Shown here piece after piece: positions 7,724-17,592 of a stretch of DNA of 64,000 bases. The stretch is from Shewanella sp. GTDB lineage: Bacteria > Pseudomonadota > Gammaproteobacteria > Enterobacterales > Shewanellaceae. How positions within the stretch are numbered: position 1 is the first letter of the stretch; every line of letters begins with the position of its first letter. The stretch spans positions 1 to 64,000 of the forward strand of contig JAOIUG010000004.1 in NCBI GenBank assembly GCA_028223395.1, given 5' to 3'. Made by a program: the position numbers and the translations under genes. Under the pieces are notes generated by a model. The model was not told the origin of the DNA. It did no database searches and saw only the letters and a list, made by a program, of their open reading frames with translations.

Positions 7724-8725
7724 ATGAGCCCTTTAAAACCCACAAGCACTTCAAAGGATGTTGCCAAATTGGCAGGAGTGTCTCAGTCAACGGTGTCTCG
7801 TGTGTTTGTGCCTGGCAGCTCTGTGTCAGATAAAACCAAGCAGAAAGTCTTCGCCGCCGCAAAGTCGCTGAATTATCGCCCTAATGCATTTGCACGTAGC
7901 TTAACCACCAACGAATCAAAATTAGTTGGCTTAGTCTTCCCTGATGCTGACTACCCTATTCATATGCAGACCCTTCAACTAATTTCAACAGAGTTACAAC
8001 AAAACGGCTACGCCGCGGTGCTTATTCCTTGGCAAGTTGATGTTAATGATGATTATTCTGTCCCCAATATTTTTCAATACCGTGTGGATGCCGTCATAGC
8101 AGCGTCAGCAACATTAAACACATCGCTTTACGAAGAGTGTGAAGAGTTTAATATCCCTATTATTCAATATGCTCGCGTGGTTGAAGGGACTAAAAGTAGC
8201 TATGTGATCAGCGATAACTATGAAGCGGGACAACAAGCAGCGCAACTGTTGCATCAACACAAAGCCACCCAAGTGGTGTATCTCACCGGTGATGTTCCCA
8301 CGCTCACCAATGACGAGCGTCAAAGTGGTTTCATCAATGAATTTAAAGCGTTAACAGGATGCAGCCCGCGTATTATTGAAGCGACCTATGACTATGCCAG
8401 CGCGCTTGATCCCATTCGCGATATGCTCACTGGCGAGCACTGCCCACAGGCGGTATTTTGTGCCACAGACAACCTCGCTATGGCGGTAATGGATGTTGCG
8501 CGTCTTGAGTTCGGCCTGACTATCCCACAAGATTTAAAAGTGATCGGGTTTGATAACATTCCACAAACGCAATGGCTTAATTATCAACTCACCACATTTC
8601 GTCAAGATTTCCAGCGTTTAGCTCGAGAATCTGTGAAGATCATTATCGAACAAATCGCTAGCCACAATACTGATCGAGTGAAAATGATGGTACCGGTCAA
8701 ATTAATCCAAAGAAATACGGCTTAA
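7724..8725 (+). CDS. LacI/GalR-family transcriptional regulator
   Basis: 333 residues from ATG 7724 (AGAGAG at 7711 is the SD; a TTG two codons upstream is less likely). The N-terminus has the LacI helix-turn-helix: KDVAKLAGVSQSTVSRV at about residues 11-27, then the hinge YRPNAFARSL. The rest is a periplasmic-binding-protein-like ligand domain with GFDNIPQTQW near residue 280, typical of the family. A palindrome in its own promoter recurs between the divergent SSS and MFS genes, making it the probable specific regulator of this locus, responding to an imported compound or its derivative. Confidence 0.9.
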   Translation: MSPLKPTSTSKDVAKLAGVSQSTVSRVFVPGSSVSDKTKQKVFAAAKSLNYRPNAFARSLTTNESKLVGLVFPDADYPIHMQTLQLISTELQQNGYAAVLIPWQVDVNDDYSVPNIFQYRVDAVIAASATLNTSLYEECEEFNIPIIQYARVVEGTKSSYVISDNYEAGQQAAQLLHQHKATQVVYLTGDVPTLTNDERQSGFINEFKALTGCSPRIIEATYDYASALDPIRDMLTGEHCPQAVFCATDNLAMAVMDVARLEFGLTIPQDLKVIGFDNIPQTQWLNYQLTTFRQDFQRLARESVKIIIEQIASHNTDRVKMMVPVKLIQRNTA

Positions 8726-8796
8726 TACTGACAGACTTACTCTGCTTTTAAATAATGTGTGCCTAAAGGCTGCCTGTGCATGGTGCCAATAGACAT

Positions 8797-8822
8797 AAAA
8801 AACGCAGCTAATCGCTGCGTTT
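8797..8822 (-). terminator. Intrinsic terminator of the nqr operon
   Basis: AAACGCAGC / GCTGCGTTT form a 9-bp stem with a 5-nt loop. Read on the minus strand, the stem runs into a six-T tract. It lies 31 bp after the nqrF stop. The opposite orientation lacks a good T tract. Confidence 0.85.
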
Positions 8823-8853
8823 GATCATAATAATGAGCTATCAATGCTGATGT

Positions 8854-10071
8854 TTAGTCACCAAAGTCATCTAACAAAATGTTCTCAGCTTCAACACCAA
8901 GACTTTCTAGCATTCCAATGACCGACGCGTTCATTATCGGTGGGCCACACATATAGAACTCACAGTCTTCAGGCGCTTTATGATCGCGCAAATAGTGCTC
9001 AAATAACACATTATGAATAAAGCCTGTGTAGCCGTCCCAGTTATCTTCCGGCAACGGATCAGACAATGCCACATGCCAAACAAAATTGTCGTTTTCCGCC
9101 GCTAACGTATCAAAGTCTGCTTGATAGAAGACTTCGCGAGTCGAACGCGCGCCGTACCAGAAGCTCATCTTACGCTGGGTTTTAACCCCTTTAAGCTGAT
9201 TAAAGATATGTGAACGCATTGGCGCCATACCGGCACCACCACCAATAAACACCATTTCAGCGTCAGTTTCTTTAACAAAGAATTCCCCAAATGGGCCAGA
9301 AATCGTGACTTTATCGCCCGCTTTTAGATTAAAAATGTACGATGACATCTTACCCGGGGCAATATTGTCGCTTGGCGGCGTTGCAATACGTACGTTTAGC
9401 ATAATGCGGCCTTTCTCATCAGGATAGTTCGCCATTGAGTATGCCCGCAGTACGTCGTCGTCAACTTTTGACACTAACTTGAAAAGATCGTACTTTTCCC
9501 AATCGTCACGGTACTGTGCAGGAATATCAAAATCTGCATATTTGACTTCATGAGCTGGCGCTTCAATCTGAATATAACCACCGGCTTTAAACAGTACGTC
9601 CTCACCTTCAGGTAATTTAAGCAGTAACTCTTTAATAAAGGTTGCCTGGTTATGGTTAGATATCACCTCACATTGCCACTTTTTAACGCCGAAGATCTCT
9701 TCTTCAACTTCAAGTTCCATATCGGTTTTCACCGATACCTGACACGCTAAGCGACACCCTTCTTTGGCTTCTTTCTTATTAATATGATCACGCTCTGTCG
9801 CTAAGATCTCGCCGCCACCAGATTTGACTTTAACGCGACATTGACCACATGTGCCCCCACCGCCACAGGCTGATGGAATAAAAATATTCTTGCCCGCTAA
9901 CGCGCCTAATAACTTATCACCCGCTTGGGTCGAAATACTTTTTTCAGTGTCGTCGTTAATACGGATATTCACATCACCCGTCGACACCAGTTTGCTCTTG
10001 GCGAATAAAATCACCATAACTAATACGCTCACCACCAAGGTGAACATACCGATCCCAATTGCCATTTCCAT
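8854..10071 (-). CDS. nqrF: Na+-NQR subunit F, NADH-oxidising subunit
   Basis: 405 residues. One N-terminal membrane helix (residues 3-24) anchors the protein. Next comes a plant-type [2Fe-2S] ferredoxin domain with Cys69, Cys75, Cys78 and Cys110 in the [10 protein letters not shown] context. The FAD-binding domain has RAYSMANYP, and the C-terminal NADH-binding domain has [12 protein letters not shown]. It takes electrons from NADH and passes them through FAD and the iron-sulfur cluster to the other NQR subunits on the cytoplasmic side. It is the last gene of nqrABCDEF and is followed by a terminator. No apbE or nqrM follows, although those maturation genes often do. Confidence 0.97.
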   Translation of the reverse strand: MEMAIGIGMFTLVVSVLVMVILFAKSKLVSTGDVNIRINDDTEKSISTQAGDKLLGALAGKNIFIPSACGGGGTCGQCRVKVKSGGGEILATERDHINKKEAKEGCRLACQVSVKTDMELEVEEEIFGVKKWQCEVISNHNQATFIKELLLKLPEGEDVLFKAGGYIQIEAPAHEVKYADFDIPAQYRDDWEKYDLFKLVSKVDDDVLRAYSMANYPDEKGRIMLNVRIATPPSDNIAPGKMSSYIFNLKAGDKVTISGPFGEFFVKETDAEMVFIGGGAGMAPMRSHIFNQLKGVKTQRKMSFWYGARSTREVFYQADFDTLAAENDNFVWHVALSDPLPEDNWDGYTGFIHNVLFEHYLRDHKAPEDCEFYMCGPPIMNASVIGMLESLGVEAENILLDDFGD

Positions 10072-10125
10072 CGGATCTACCTTTTATTTAATTCGTTTTC
10101 ATTAAGGTTTAACATGCAAAAAGCC

Positions 10126-10734
10126 TTAAATAGAAATACCGGAGAAAGCCATAAAACCTAACGCCATCAGGCCCGTCGTAATAAATACAATACCGATCCC
10201 TTGCAAACCTTCAGCAATAGCATGGAACTTCATTCGCTCACGTAGACCCGCTAGCATGACAATCGCCATCGCCCAACCAAAGCCTGAGCCCATTGCAAAT
10301 ACCGTCGACTCGGCAAGGTTATAATCGCGGTTGGCCATAAAGATAACGCCCGCGAAAATCGCACAGTTAACCGTTAGCAAAGGTAAGAAAATACCTAATG
10401 AGTCATACAGAGCTGGGATGTATTTATCTAAAAACATTTCCAAAATTTGCACTAAAGCTGCGATCACTCCAATAAAGGTAATAAGCTGCAGATAGCTTAA
10501 ATCCAATGCAGGGTAACCCGCCCAAGCAAGTGCACCTGGCGCTAGGATATTTGTGTAGATCAATTGGTTAAGTGGCACAGCTAAGGTCATGACCACGATA
10601 ACAGCGATACCAAGACCAAAAGAGGTTGAGACCTTTTTTGAGACCGCTAAGAACGTACACATGCCCATGAAGAACGACAACGCCATGTTGTCGATAAACG
10701 CGGCCTGTATAAACAAATTAATATAGTGCTGCAT
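10126..10734 (-). CDS. nqrE: Na+-NQR subunit E
   Basis: 202 residues and six membrane helices in the two-fold pseudosymmetric NqrD/NqrE (RnfA/E) fold. Cys26 and a Cys near 124 ([11 protein letters not shown]) are the conserved half-helix cysteines that in Na+-NQR structures ligate an intramembrane [2Fe-2S] cluster together with two cysteines of NqrD. It lies 6 bp after nqrD and about 54 bp before nqrF. The length is normal for the family. Confidence 0.96.
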   Translation of the reverse strand: MQHYINLFIQAAFIDNMALSFFMGMCTFLAVSKKVSTSFGLGIAVIVVMTLAVPLNQLIYTNILAPGALAWAGYPALDLSYLQLITFIGVIAALVQILEMFLDKYIPALYDSLGIFLPLLTVNCAIFAGVIFMANRDYNLAESTVFAMGSGFGWAMAIVMLAGLRERMKFHAIAEGLQGIGIVFITTGLMALGFMAFSGISI

Positions 10735-10740
10735 AGCGTG

Positions 10741-11364
10741 TTAGCCTCGCTTACGTTGGATGACGTTAATTGACCAAATCATTAAGCCAATTAAGAAGAA
10801 GGCACTCGGTGGTAACTTGAACATGTCATTAGTTAGATACCAACCGCCATTCTCAACCGTTTTTAGGATTTCATGACCAAAGAGTGTGCCGCTACCGAAC
10901 AGTTCACGCACAAACGCCACTCCCAGCAGAATGACGCCATAACCTAAGGCGTTACCGACGGCATCAACTACAGCTAAATGCGGTGGGTTTTTCATGGCGA
11001 ATGCTTCTGCGCGGCCCATAATGATACAGTTAGTAATAATCAAGCCTACAAATACCGATAACTGACGTGATAGTTCATACGCCACATCTTGTAGCACCAT
11101 ATCGACCACAATCACCAGTGATGCAATCACGGTCATTTGCGCGATAATACGCACGCTATTTGGAATAAGTGAGCGTATGCTTGAAATAATCAAATTTGAG
11201 AACACAAGAACAAACGTCACTGCAAGGGTCATCACCAATGCGGTCTGCATTGAGTTACTGACCGCCAACGCCGAGCAAACACCCAACACCTGCATTGCTA
11301 CTGGGTTATTGGCAAAAATGGGCCCTGTTAGCATTTCGCGAGTCGAAATAGATTGAGTACTCAT
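10741..11364 (-). CDS. nqrD: Na+-NQR subunit D
   Basis: 207 residues, six membrane helices, close paralogue of NqrE. Conserved Cys30 (LGVCSALAV) and Cys113 ([13 protein letters not shown]) supply the other ligands for the intramembrane iron-sulfur cluster shared with NqrE. It begins 3 bp after nqrC ends and is followed 6 bp later by nqrE, so translation is probably coupled. Confidence 0.96.
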   Translation of the reverse strand: MSTQSISTREMLTGPIFANNPVAMQVLGVCSALAVSNSMQTALVMTLAVTFVLVFSNLIISSIRSLIPNSVRIIAQMTVIASLVIVVDMVLQDVAYELSRQLSVFVGLIITNCIIMGRAEAFAMKNPPHLAVVDAVGNALGYGVILLGVAFVRELFGSGTLFGHEILKTVENGGWYLTNDMFKLPPSAFFLIGLMIWSINVIQRKRG

Positions 11365-11367
11365 CCG

Positions 11368-12144
11368 TTATACCTCCGAGGCTTTTAATTTTTTGATGAA
11401 AACTTCAAAGCCGTCATGACCAAACCAGAACTGAATCGAGCGCTGCACGCCGCGTCCTGTCATGGTTGCGCCACTGACCGCATCAATACCGTGAATATCG
11501 CCTGCTTTCGCGCCACCTTTAACCACTTTAAAAGCAACTTTGCCTTGCGAGTTAAAGATCTGCTTGCCATGCCATTGAGCAGTCCACTGAGTATCGTTAA
11601 GAAAGTCACCAATGCCCGGGGTTTCACCGTGCTCATAAAACACCACATTCTCAATGGTATTAAAATCCGCTTTTAAGGCGACAAAACCATACAACATCGA
11701 CCAGAGACCTTTGCCGTAAATCGGTAATACTACGCTGGTTAACTTGCCGCTATCGTCAAAGACTTTAAACACACGCACTTGATTTGCACGGGTTTTGATC
11801 TTGGCTTTATCTTGCTTTCTTTTAAGCTTGATAGAGCTGTCAGGGTTGATTGATGCCATACGTGAGTCAAAGTCCATCACACTATCGCCATTGACCACCT
11901 CACCGCTCTTCAGTGTAATAAGTAAGGGCTTAACGTCCTTTGCAAACAACGCGGCTAAGTCGGTTTGCTCATTAAAATCAACATTGGCAGCGATCAGTAC
12001 ATTACGCATTAATTCTGTGCGTTTCTTAACTAACTTTCGTTCTTTTAGAACTTCTGCCGTGCCTGTGATCATAAATGAGCACAGTAAACATAAGATCACC
12101 GTGAAAATCATGGTGCCTAGAAAAGAGTCTTTCTTAATTGCCAT
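11368..12144 (-). CDS. nqrC: Na+-NQR subunit C (covalent FMN)
   Basis: 258 residues: one N-terminal membrane helix (about residues 12-32) followed by a periplasmic domain. The FMN-attachment motif SGATMT sits at about 224-229, so the last Thr should carry FMN through a phosphoester bond made by ApbE. ApbE is not encoded in this window. The gene overlaps the end of nqrB by 11 bp. Confidence 0.96.
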   Translation of the reverse strand: MAIKKDSFLGTMIFTVILCLLCSFMITGTAEVLKERKLVKKRTELMRNVLIAANVDFNEQTDLAALFAKDVKPLLITLKSGEVVNGDSVMDFDSRMASINPDSSIKLKRKQDKAKIKTRANQVRVFKVFDDSGKLTSVVLPIYGKGLWSMLYGFVALKADFNTIENVVFYEHGETPGIGDFLNDTQWTAQWHGKQIFNSQGKVAFKVVKGGAKAGDIHGIDAVSGATMTGRGVQRSIQFWFGHDGFEVFIKKLKASEV

Positions 12145-13348
12145 GGCGCTTTAGTCTCCGCTTGATGTTTGCTTTGGCCACGAGGTAATCGAAAATAGGT
12201 GCCCATAGGTTGGCAAATAAAATCGCCAGCATGATGCCCTCTGGCATTTTTGGGTTAACAACACGGATAAGTACAGTCATAAAACCAATCAACAAGCCGT
12301 AAGCCACTTTGCCTTTACGGGTGTATGACGTGGTGACCGGATCGGTTGCCATAAACATCATACCCAAGGCAAATCCCCCGGTGACTAAGTGCCATGTCCA
12401 AGGCATAGCGAACATATCGTTTTTGCTTGAACCAATCACATTGAACAATGTGGCGGTTAACATCATGCCAAACAGCACGCCAGCCACAATGCGCCAATCA
12501 GCTAAACGGCTAAGAATAAGGAAGCCACCACCAATCAACAATGCCAACGTACTGGTTTCACCCATCGCGCCCACGCTAAAACCAAAGAGCGCGTTCCACC
12601 AGTTAGGGTCGCTAAAGGCATTAAACCAAGCGTAATCAGCAAAACTGACCTTGCCCGCTGCCGTTTGCATTAAGGTAGTGGCGCCAGAAAATCCGTCAAC
12701 CGCCACTAACTGGCTTACCGCTGTTACTTGTGATGGATAAGCAAAGTAGATAAAGGCTAACGCGGCTAGCGCAGGGTTTAAAAAGTTATAGCCCATACCA
12801 CCAAACACTTCTTTTGCCATGATCACGCCAAAAGTAATGCCCATCGCCACCAGCCATAGCGGTGTTGATACTGGCAAAATCAGGGTGAACAATAATGCGG
12901 TCACAAAGAAGCCTTCGTGCAACTCTTGGCCACGCACCTTGGCAAATACCATTTCCCAAAATAGGCACACAGATAGCGCAGTGAGGTAAATGGGTGCATA
13001 AAAGCTCAAACCATAAGCAAATAAACCCGCCATACCGGTTTGCTCACTCAGGCTACCAACAAAAAAGTTAAACATCGCTAGCTGCCAAACATCAGCAGTT
13101 GTTAAACCTGACGCCACGGCTATTTGTGCTTGTAGGCCAATGTTATACATACCAAACACAATAGCTGGCAATAAGCACAAGCCAACAATGGTCATGGTGC
13201 GTTTCACATCAATAGCGTCGCGAATATGGACTTTACCTTGCGTACTGCGACCATGAGCTACCAGCAAAGAGCTTAAATAGCCTTTCACTGAACTGCCTGG
13301 CGCGTAGTAATCTTCTTGGATATCAGGCGTTTTACCCTGTTGACTCAT
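12134..13348 (-). CDS. nqrB: Na+-NQR subunit B (Na+ channel subunit)
   Basis: 404 residues with about ten membrane helices. The covalent FMN site is SGATT near residues 221-225, matching the attachment threonine of other NqrB proteins. NqrB also binds riboflavin and forms the Na+ pathway in known complexes. The start codon shares one base with the nqrA stop (TAATG), and the 3' end overlaps nqrC by 11 bp, so the genes are tightly coupled. Confidence 0.96.
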   Translation of the reverse strand: MSQQGKTPDIQEDYYAPGSSVKGYLSSLLVAHGRSTQGKVHIRDAIDVKRTMTIVGLCLLPAIVFGMYNIGLQAQIAVASGLTTADVWQLAMFNFFVGSLSEQTGMAGLFAYGLSFYAPIYLTALSVCLFWEMVFAKVRGQELHEGFFVTALLFTLILPVSTPLWLVAMGITFGVIMAKEVFGGMGYNFLNPALAALAFIYFAYPSQVTAVSQLVAVDGFSGATTLMQTAAGKVSFADYAWFNAFSDPNWWNALFGFSVGAMGETSTLALLIGGGFLILSRLADWRIVAGVLFGMMLTATLFNVIGSSKNDMFAMPWTWHLVTGGFALGMMFMATDPVTTSYTRKGKVAYGLLIGFMTVLIRVVNPKMPEGIMLAILFANLWAPIFDYLVAKANIKRRLKRHGN

Positions 13349-14709
13349 TACCCTTCCCTCTCAATAATCTCTAAACAAGCCCGCAGCTCTTTACCGAAGT
13401 CATACTTACCTGGGCACACAAATGTACACAGCGCCAAGTCTTCTTCATCAAGCTCTAATGCACCAAGCTGCTGCGCCTCATCGGTGTCACGCACCACTAA
13501 GTCTCTGACTAATAAGGTCGGTAAGATATCCAGCGGCATCACGCGATCGAGTTGACCAAATGCCATCATCGCGCGCGCAGAGCCACCGGTATGCGTGGTA
13601 AAATCAAAACGCTGCTTGGCACCTTTTAGTCGCGATGTCACCGCTCGAGTAATCGAAAACTTGTTCGAGCCACCCCGCACCCAAGGCAACACATGATGCT
13701 TAGCATCCTCTTGCAAGACCGTAATTTGATGATGAAAACGCCCGAGGAAATCGTGTGGACCGCTGGCTGTATGCCCACTTAGCACCGAGCCTGATACTAC
13801 CCGTGAATGACCGGCTCTAAGCTCACCAGCAACAACGTCAGACAACCGCGTGCCGCTTTGGACTCGAATAAGTCTTGGCTTTATCACGTCCGGCCCCGCT
13901 AAAGACACCACTCGATCCGTGTAGATCTCGCCGGTTAGAAACAGTTTTCCATAGGCAATCACATCTTGATAACCCAAATGCCATACTGGGCGCTCAAGAC
14001 TGGCAGGTAAAATAAAGTGAATATGCGTGCCAACCAGACCGGCTGGATGCACACCATTGAAAAGGTGTGTCTTAACATGGGGTAAGTCACTGCCAGGCAA
14101 CGATGTACCAGGCTCTTGGCAAAGGTGCACCTTTGCATCTGTCAGCGCTCCGAGCACATTTAACCCTGCCGCAAAGGCCTCAGCTTGCTCTGCAATCACC
14201 ACTCGCGGATCGCCTGCCAGTGGATTGGTGTCCATTGCGCTAACAAAAATACCTGCTGGAACTGTATTTAATGCTGGCACTCTTGAGAACGGTCTTGTGC
14301 GCAGTGCGGTCCATAGTCCGCTGTCGACCAATTTAGACTGAACTTGTTGACGCGTTAATGTGTGGATCTGAGCCGCGCTTGCGAAATTTATCGCTTCAGC
14401 ATGATCACACTCAATCACGATTGATTGAAATCGTCGACGTTCGCCACGATAAATAGCGGTGATCTTACCACTGGCGGGGGCTGTGTATTTAACGCCCACG
14501 TTTCTCTTATCTTCAAAAAGCACTTGGCCTTTACGGACTTTATCACCGACTTCCACCCACATCGTCGGCTTTAATCCTATGTATTCTTCCCCTAACAGGG
14601 CCACATGGGAACAAGGTTTTACTGTGTCAATAACGTGTTTAGGCTCACCGGCAATGGGCACGTTAAGGCCTTTTTTCACTGTTATAACTGGGGTTAAAGA
14701 ACCTGTCAT
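13348..14709 (-). CDS. nqrA: Na+-NQR subunit A (quinone-side subunit)
   Basis: Soluble cytoplasmic subunit that opens the operon. The family core begins at VITVKKGLNVPIAGEP and runs to the C-terminus. The open frame reaches GTG 14787 (479 residues), longer than the usual ~445. I choose ATG 14709 (MTGSLTP, 453 residues), the closest start codon before the conserved core; ATG 14718 is also possible. None of these has a clear SD sequence, so the start is uncertain. The core and the operon context leave no doubt about identity. Confidence 0.93.
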   Translation of the reverse strand: MTGSLTPVITVKKGLNVPIAGEPKHVIDTVKPCSHVALLGEEYIGLKPTMWVEVGDKVRKGQVLFEDKRNVGVKYTAPASGKITAIYRGERRRFQSIVIECDHAEAINFASAAQIHTLTRQQVQSKLVDSGLWTALRTRPFSRVPALNTVPAGIFVSAMDTNPLAGDPRVVIAEQAEAFAAGLNVLGALTDAKVHLCQEPGTSLPGSDLPHVKTHLFNGVHPAGLVGTHIHFILPASLERPVWHLGYQDVIAYGKLFLTGEIYTDRVVSLAGPDVIKPRLIRVQSGTRLSDVVAGELRAGHSRVVSGSVLSGHTASGPHDFLGRFHHQITVLQEDAKHHVLPWVRGGSNKFSITRAVTSRLKGAKQRFDFTTHTGGSARAMMAFGQLDRVMPLDILPTLLVRDLVVRDTDEAQQLGALELDEEDLALCTFVCPGKYDFGKELRACLEIIEREG

Positions 14710-15037
14710 CACAAACATTAAACCGTTAAATAATTGGATGGAGGCATAGTAGAGGTTTACTTGTGAATATTCCGCGTTCAGGGTCACACTTCGTTATCGG
14801 TCTTGTAACTAAAAAACGTAAAAAGGTGAATGACGTCTCATAATGACTAATTACATATTATATTTCTAACTTTTATGATCACTACCGTAATTTTATAACA
14901 AGAATGAAGGAGCGTGATTTATCGCACAGCGAGGAGGCTTAATGATTGCGCTGCAAAACCATCGATTGGTTAGTAGGTGGATCAGCAATGGCAGCACATT
15001 GAGATAACGGCATCCATGTCGTTAAAGAAGGCGTGCG

Positions 15038-15072
15038 TTGCGTCAGTGCGAAGTGGAACGGCACTGACGCAA
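15038..15072. other. Strong 12-bp hairpin between the ABC operon and nqrA
   Basis: TTGCGTCAGTGC (15038-15049) and its exact reverse complement (15061-15072) enclose an 11-nt loop. It lies 20 bp downstream of the ABC permease stop. Neither strand has a T tract, so it may be a 3'-end stabilising structure or a factor-assisted terminator rather than a classical intrinsic terminator. Confidence 0.5.
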
Positions 15073-15091
15073 ATAGGTCGTTTGTACGATG

Positions 15092-16366
15092 CTAATCGCG
15101 CTGCAAAGCAATAATAGGATCAAGTTTGGCCGCTTTTTTAGCCGGATACAAACCAAAACCAACACCAATGGTCATGCACACGCCTAACGACAATACAATG
15201 GAAAAGGGCGACCAAGCTACCGGCCAACCCGCCGCAGATGCGATCACCAATGCCATTAACAAGCCCACACCGATCCCTATCACTCCACCAGTGGCTGAAA
15301 TAGCAACACTTTCAATTAAAAATTGCCGCGCAATGTCCTTTCGTTTAGCACCTAACGCTCTTAAAAGACCAATTTCGCCGGTTCTTTCCAAAATAGTGGC
15401 TAGCATAATATTCATAATACCAATGCCGCCCACTAATAATGAGATCCCCGCCACACAGGCCATAACAATGTTGAAGATCTGCTGCGTTTTTTGGTGTTGT
15501 GCCAGTAGATCGGCAGGCACCACAATATCAAAATCTTTTTCACCGCCATGACGACGATTCAACAGATGCTGTAAACTTTTGGAGGCTAAAGTCGGATCGA
15601 CACCATCGACCAGTGCGAGTTTAAAAGAATCTAATTCATCTTCTAAGTGCTTAAATTGCATCTTTTTCAGTGCTGTGCTCAGTGGGATAAAAACCTGATT
15701 ACGCTCGCCACCTAACTTAACGCCTTGGATCGTTGACTTGGTGCCCTCTTTTTCAGATAACACCCCCACAACCGTGAACCATTGATGATTCACTTTAACT
15801 AAACTGCCAATAGCATTACCTTGCGGGAACAGGCTTTGAGCAGCTTCAGGGCCGAGAACGGTCACTTGCTGAAAGTGCGATTCGTCTGTTTGGTTCAGCC
15901 TGCGCCCCTCGCCTAAATCTAAAGCACTCAAATCGAAATAACTTGGTGTAACACCTAAGACCTTTGCGTCACTGCGGCCTTTAAGGCTAAACAAGCTGAA
16001 GACTTTAACGTTCTTTTCTGCGCTCCAATTTTCAACAAAAGGTAATGTATCTATTGCACTGTCAATATCTCTAAGGCTTAGGCCAACACTATGTTCACGA
16101 ACTGATTTTAATGCTTCTCCCTCAGCTGTTCTGGCGTTAACAACAAGATTATTCACCCCCATTGATTCAATCATTTTTAGTGCTTCGCGCTCCGCACCTT
16201 CACCGACACTGAGCATAGCAATGACGGCACCGACACCAAAAATCATACAGAGAAGAGTAAGCAATGTGCGCAACTTGTGATGGCGCATTTCATCAAATGC
16301 TTGCTTTATACCGTCTAAGTATATCGATAGGCTCACTGAAGATGCCGTTGATCTGTTATCGGTCAT
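15092..16366 (-). CDS. ABC exporter permease, MacB/FtsX type
   Basis: 424 residues with the MacB topology: one N-terminal membrane helix (about 35-60, LLTLLCMIFGVGAVIAMLSVGEG), a large periplasmic domain, then three C-terminal helices with the FtsX-family region ERTGEIGLLRALGAKRKDI. In MacB this fold transmits ATPase motion to the periplasm rather than forming a simple channel. Here the ATPase is a separate gene (19782). It is the last gene of a five-gene operon and its start overlaps the preceding adaptor by 4 bp. Exported substrate unknown. Confidence 0.88.
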   Translation of the reverse strand: MTDNRSTASSVSLSIYLDGIKQAFDEMRHHKLRTLLTLLCMIFGVGAVIAMLSVGEGAEREALKMIESMGVNNLVVNARTAEGEALKSVREHSVGLSLRDIDSAIDTLPFVENWSAEKNVKVFSLFSLKGRSDAKVLGVTPSYFDLSALDLGEGRRLNQTDESHFQQVTVLGPEAAQSLFPQGNAIGSLVKVNHQWFTVVGVLSEKEGTKSTIQGVKLGGERNQVFIPLSTALKKMQFKHLEDELDSFKLALVDGVDPTLASKSLQHLLNRRHGGEKDFDIVVPADLLAQHQKTQQIFNIVMACVAGISLLVGGIGIMNIMLATILERTGEIGLLRALGAKRKDIARQFLIESVAISATGGVIGIGVGLLMALVIASAAGWPVAWSPFSIVLSLGVCMTIGVGFGLYPAKKAAKLDPIIALQRD

Positions 16367-17592
16367 ACTCGATTCCTTTTCGGTGGTGTTGTTAAGGCAA
16401 TTGTGTCGCCTTGTACCAGTCCATCTTTAATAACAGTACGATTTAAGCTGCGATTGCCCGGTTGTACTTTTTGTTTAATAAATCCAGCAGACGTTTTTAA
16501 ATAGACCCAGTATTCACCGGATTTTTGAAATAACGCTTGATTCGGTACTGTAATCACGTTTTGAAGATCAAGGGCATGCACATTGGCGTTGACTTGTCTT
16601 CCCGGTTGCATGATCTGAACAAGGGTTTTGTCGATGCTGACTGTTAATTCAAAGTAATTAACAGGACTGTCTTTCTCTTTCGCTTTAGACAAGGCATCTA
16701 ATTGAGATACTTCACCAATAATCGGTAGATCTGGATAAGCATCAAGATACAAGGTCACCGGTTTACCGATGGCGAGTCCTAATGCTTCAGATTCCAATAC
16801 ATACAGCTTTGCCTGCATTTTTGAGGTGTCAGGTAGCGTACCAATGGCCATGCCAGACCACATCATATCGCCGGCAACGGGTGGCACTCCATTCCAGCCC
16901 GCTTGAGCTACAAAAATACCATCGTGAGGCGCAATAATCTCCATTTGATTAAGATTATTAGAGTAGCGTGACATTTTGGCTTTATGGCCCTTTTGTTTGA
17001 GCTTAATTAACTCTTGCTCTGCATTTGCCTGTGAAGCATGTTGTCCGATCCCCCAGTCATAGAAGGTCATTTTAGCTTCTAAGTAATCTTGGTTGCGCAT
17101 TTGATCAATAATATCCATCTTGGTATAAACGCGCTCATCCTCACTAAAAAAGCGATCTGCTAGCTCACGCTCCTCCCCTGTCAGCTTGGTGTCCGTTGTC
17201 AGCGCCTTATCAATGGTTTTATCTTTCTCTGTCTGGATCTGACTGTCTAAGCTTAAGCGATCGAAATCAAGCTTCTCCATTGCCAAATAATAGCTTTCTC
17301 TTGTGGAATCCATGGTAGCAACCACATCACCGGCTTTTACATTGCTAAAATTATCCATGATCCAAGCTAATGACTGCGGTCCTCGCAGCCCTGACGGAAC
17401 CGTAACCGTCGTTGAATTAGCCGCTTCAAGTTCTCCAGAGGCTGGAATATCAACTTTAAAATCAGACGCGGCTATTTCAAGTGTCAATACACCATCACTT
17501 TTTTGTTGGCTGCATCCCGTTGTGGCAATCAGTAGCAAACTACTTAGCGTGACACCTAGCACTGTGCGTTTATTTTTCAATATATCATTCAT
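16363..17592 (-). CDS. Periplasmic adaptor lipoprotein, third of the ABC operon
   Basis: 409 residues. The N-terminus has a lipoprotein signal with lipobox ATTGC near residue 27, so it is probably anchored in the inner membrane by lipid. The rest fits the HlyD/MacA membrane-fusion family: a lipoyl-like segment, a helical stretch around 100-230 and beta domains, including APHDGIFV, the second lipoyl half. Such adaptors link an inner-membrane pump to an outer-membrane duct. It overlaps its neighbours on both sides by 4 bp. It is a diverged relative of the two upstream adaptors rather than a copy. Confidence 0.82.
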   Translation of the reverse strand: MNDILKNKRTVLGVTLSSLLLIATTGCSQQKSDGVLTLEIAASDFKVDIPASGELEAANSTTVTVPSGLRGPQSLAWIMDNFSNVKAGDVVATMDSTRESYYLAMEKLDFDRLSLDSQIQTEKDKTIDKALTTDTKLTGEERELADRFFSEDERVYTKMDIIDQMRNQDYLEAKMTFYDWGIGQHASQANAEQELIKLKQKGHKAKMSRYSNNLNQMEIIAPHDGIFVAQAGWNGVPPVAGDMMWSGMAIGTLPDTSKMQAKLYVLESEALGLAIGKPVTLYLDAYPDLPIIGEVSQLDALSKAKEKDSPVNYFELTVSIDKTLVQIMQPGRQVNANVHALDLQNVITVPNQALFQKSGEYWVYLKTSAGFIKQKVQPGNRSLNRTVIKDGLVQGDTIALTTPPKRNRV

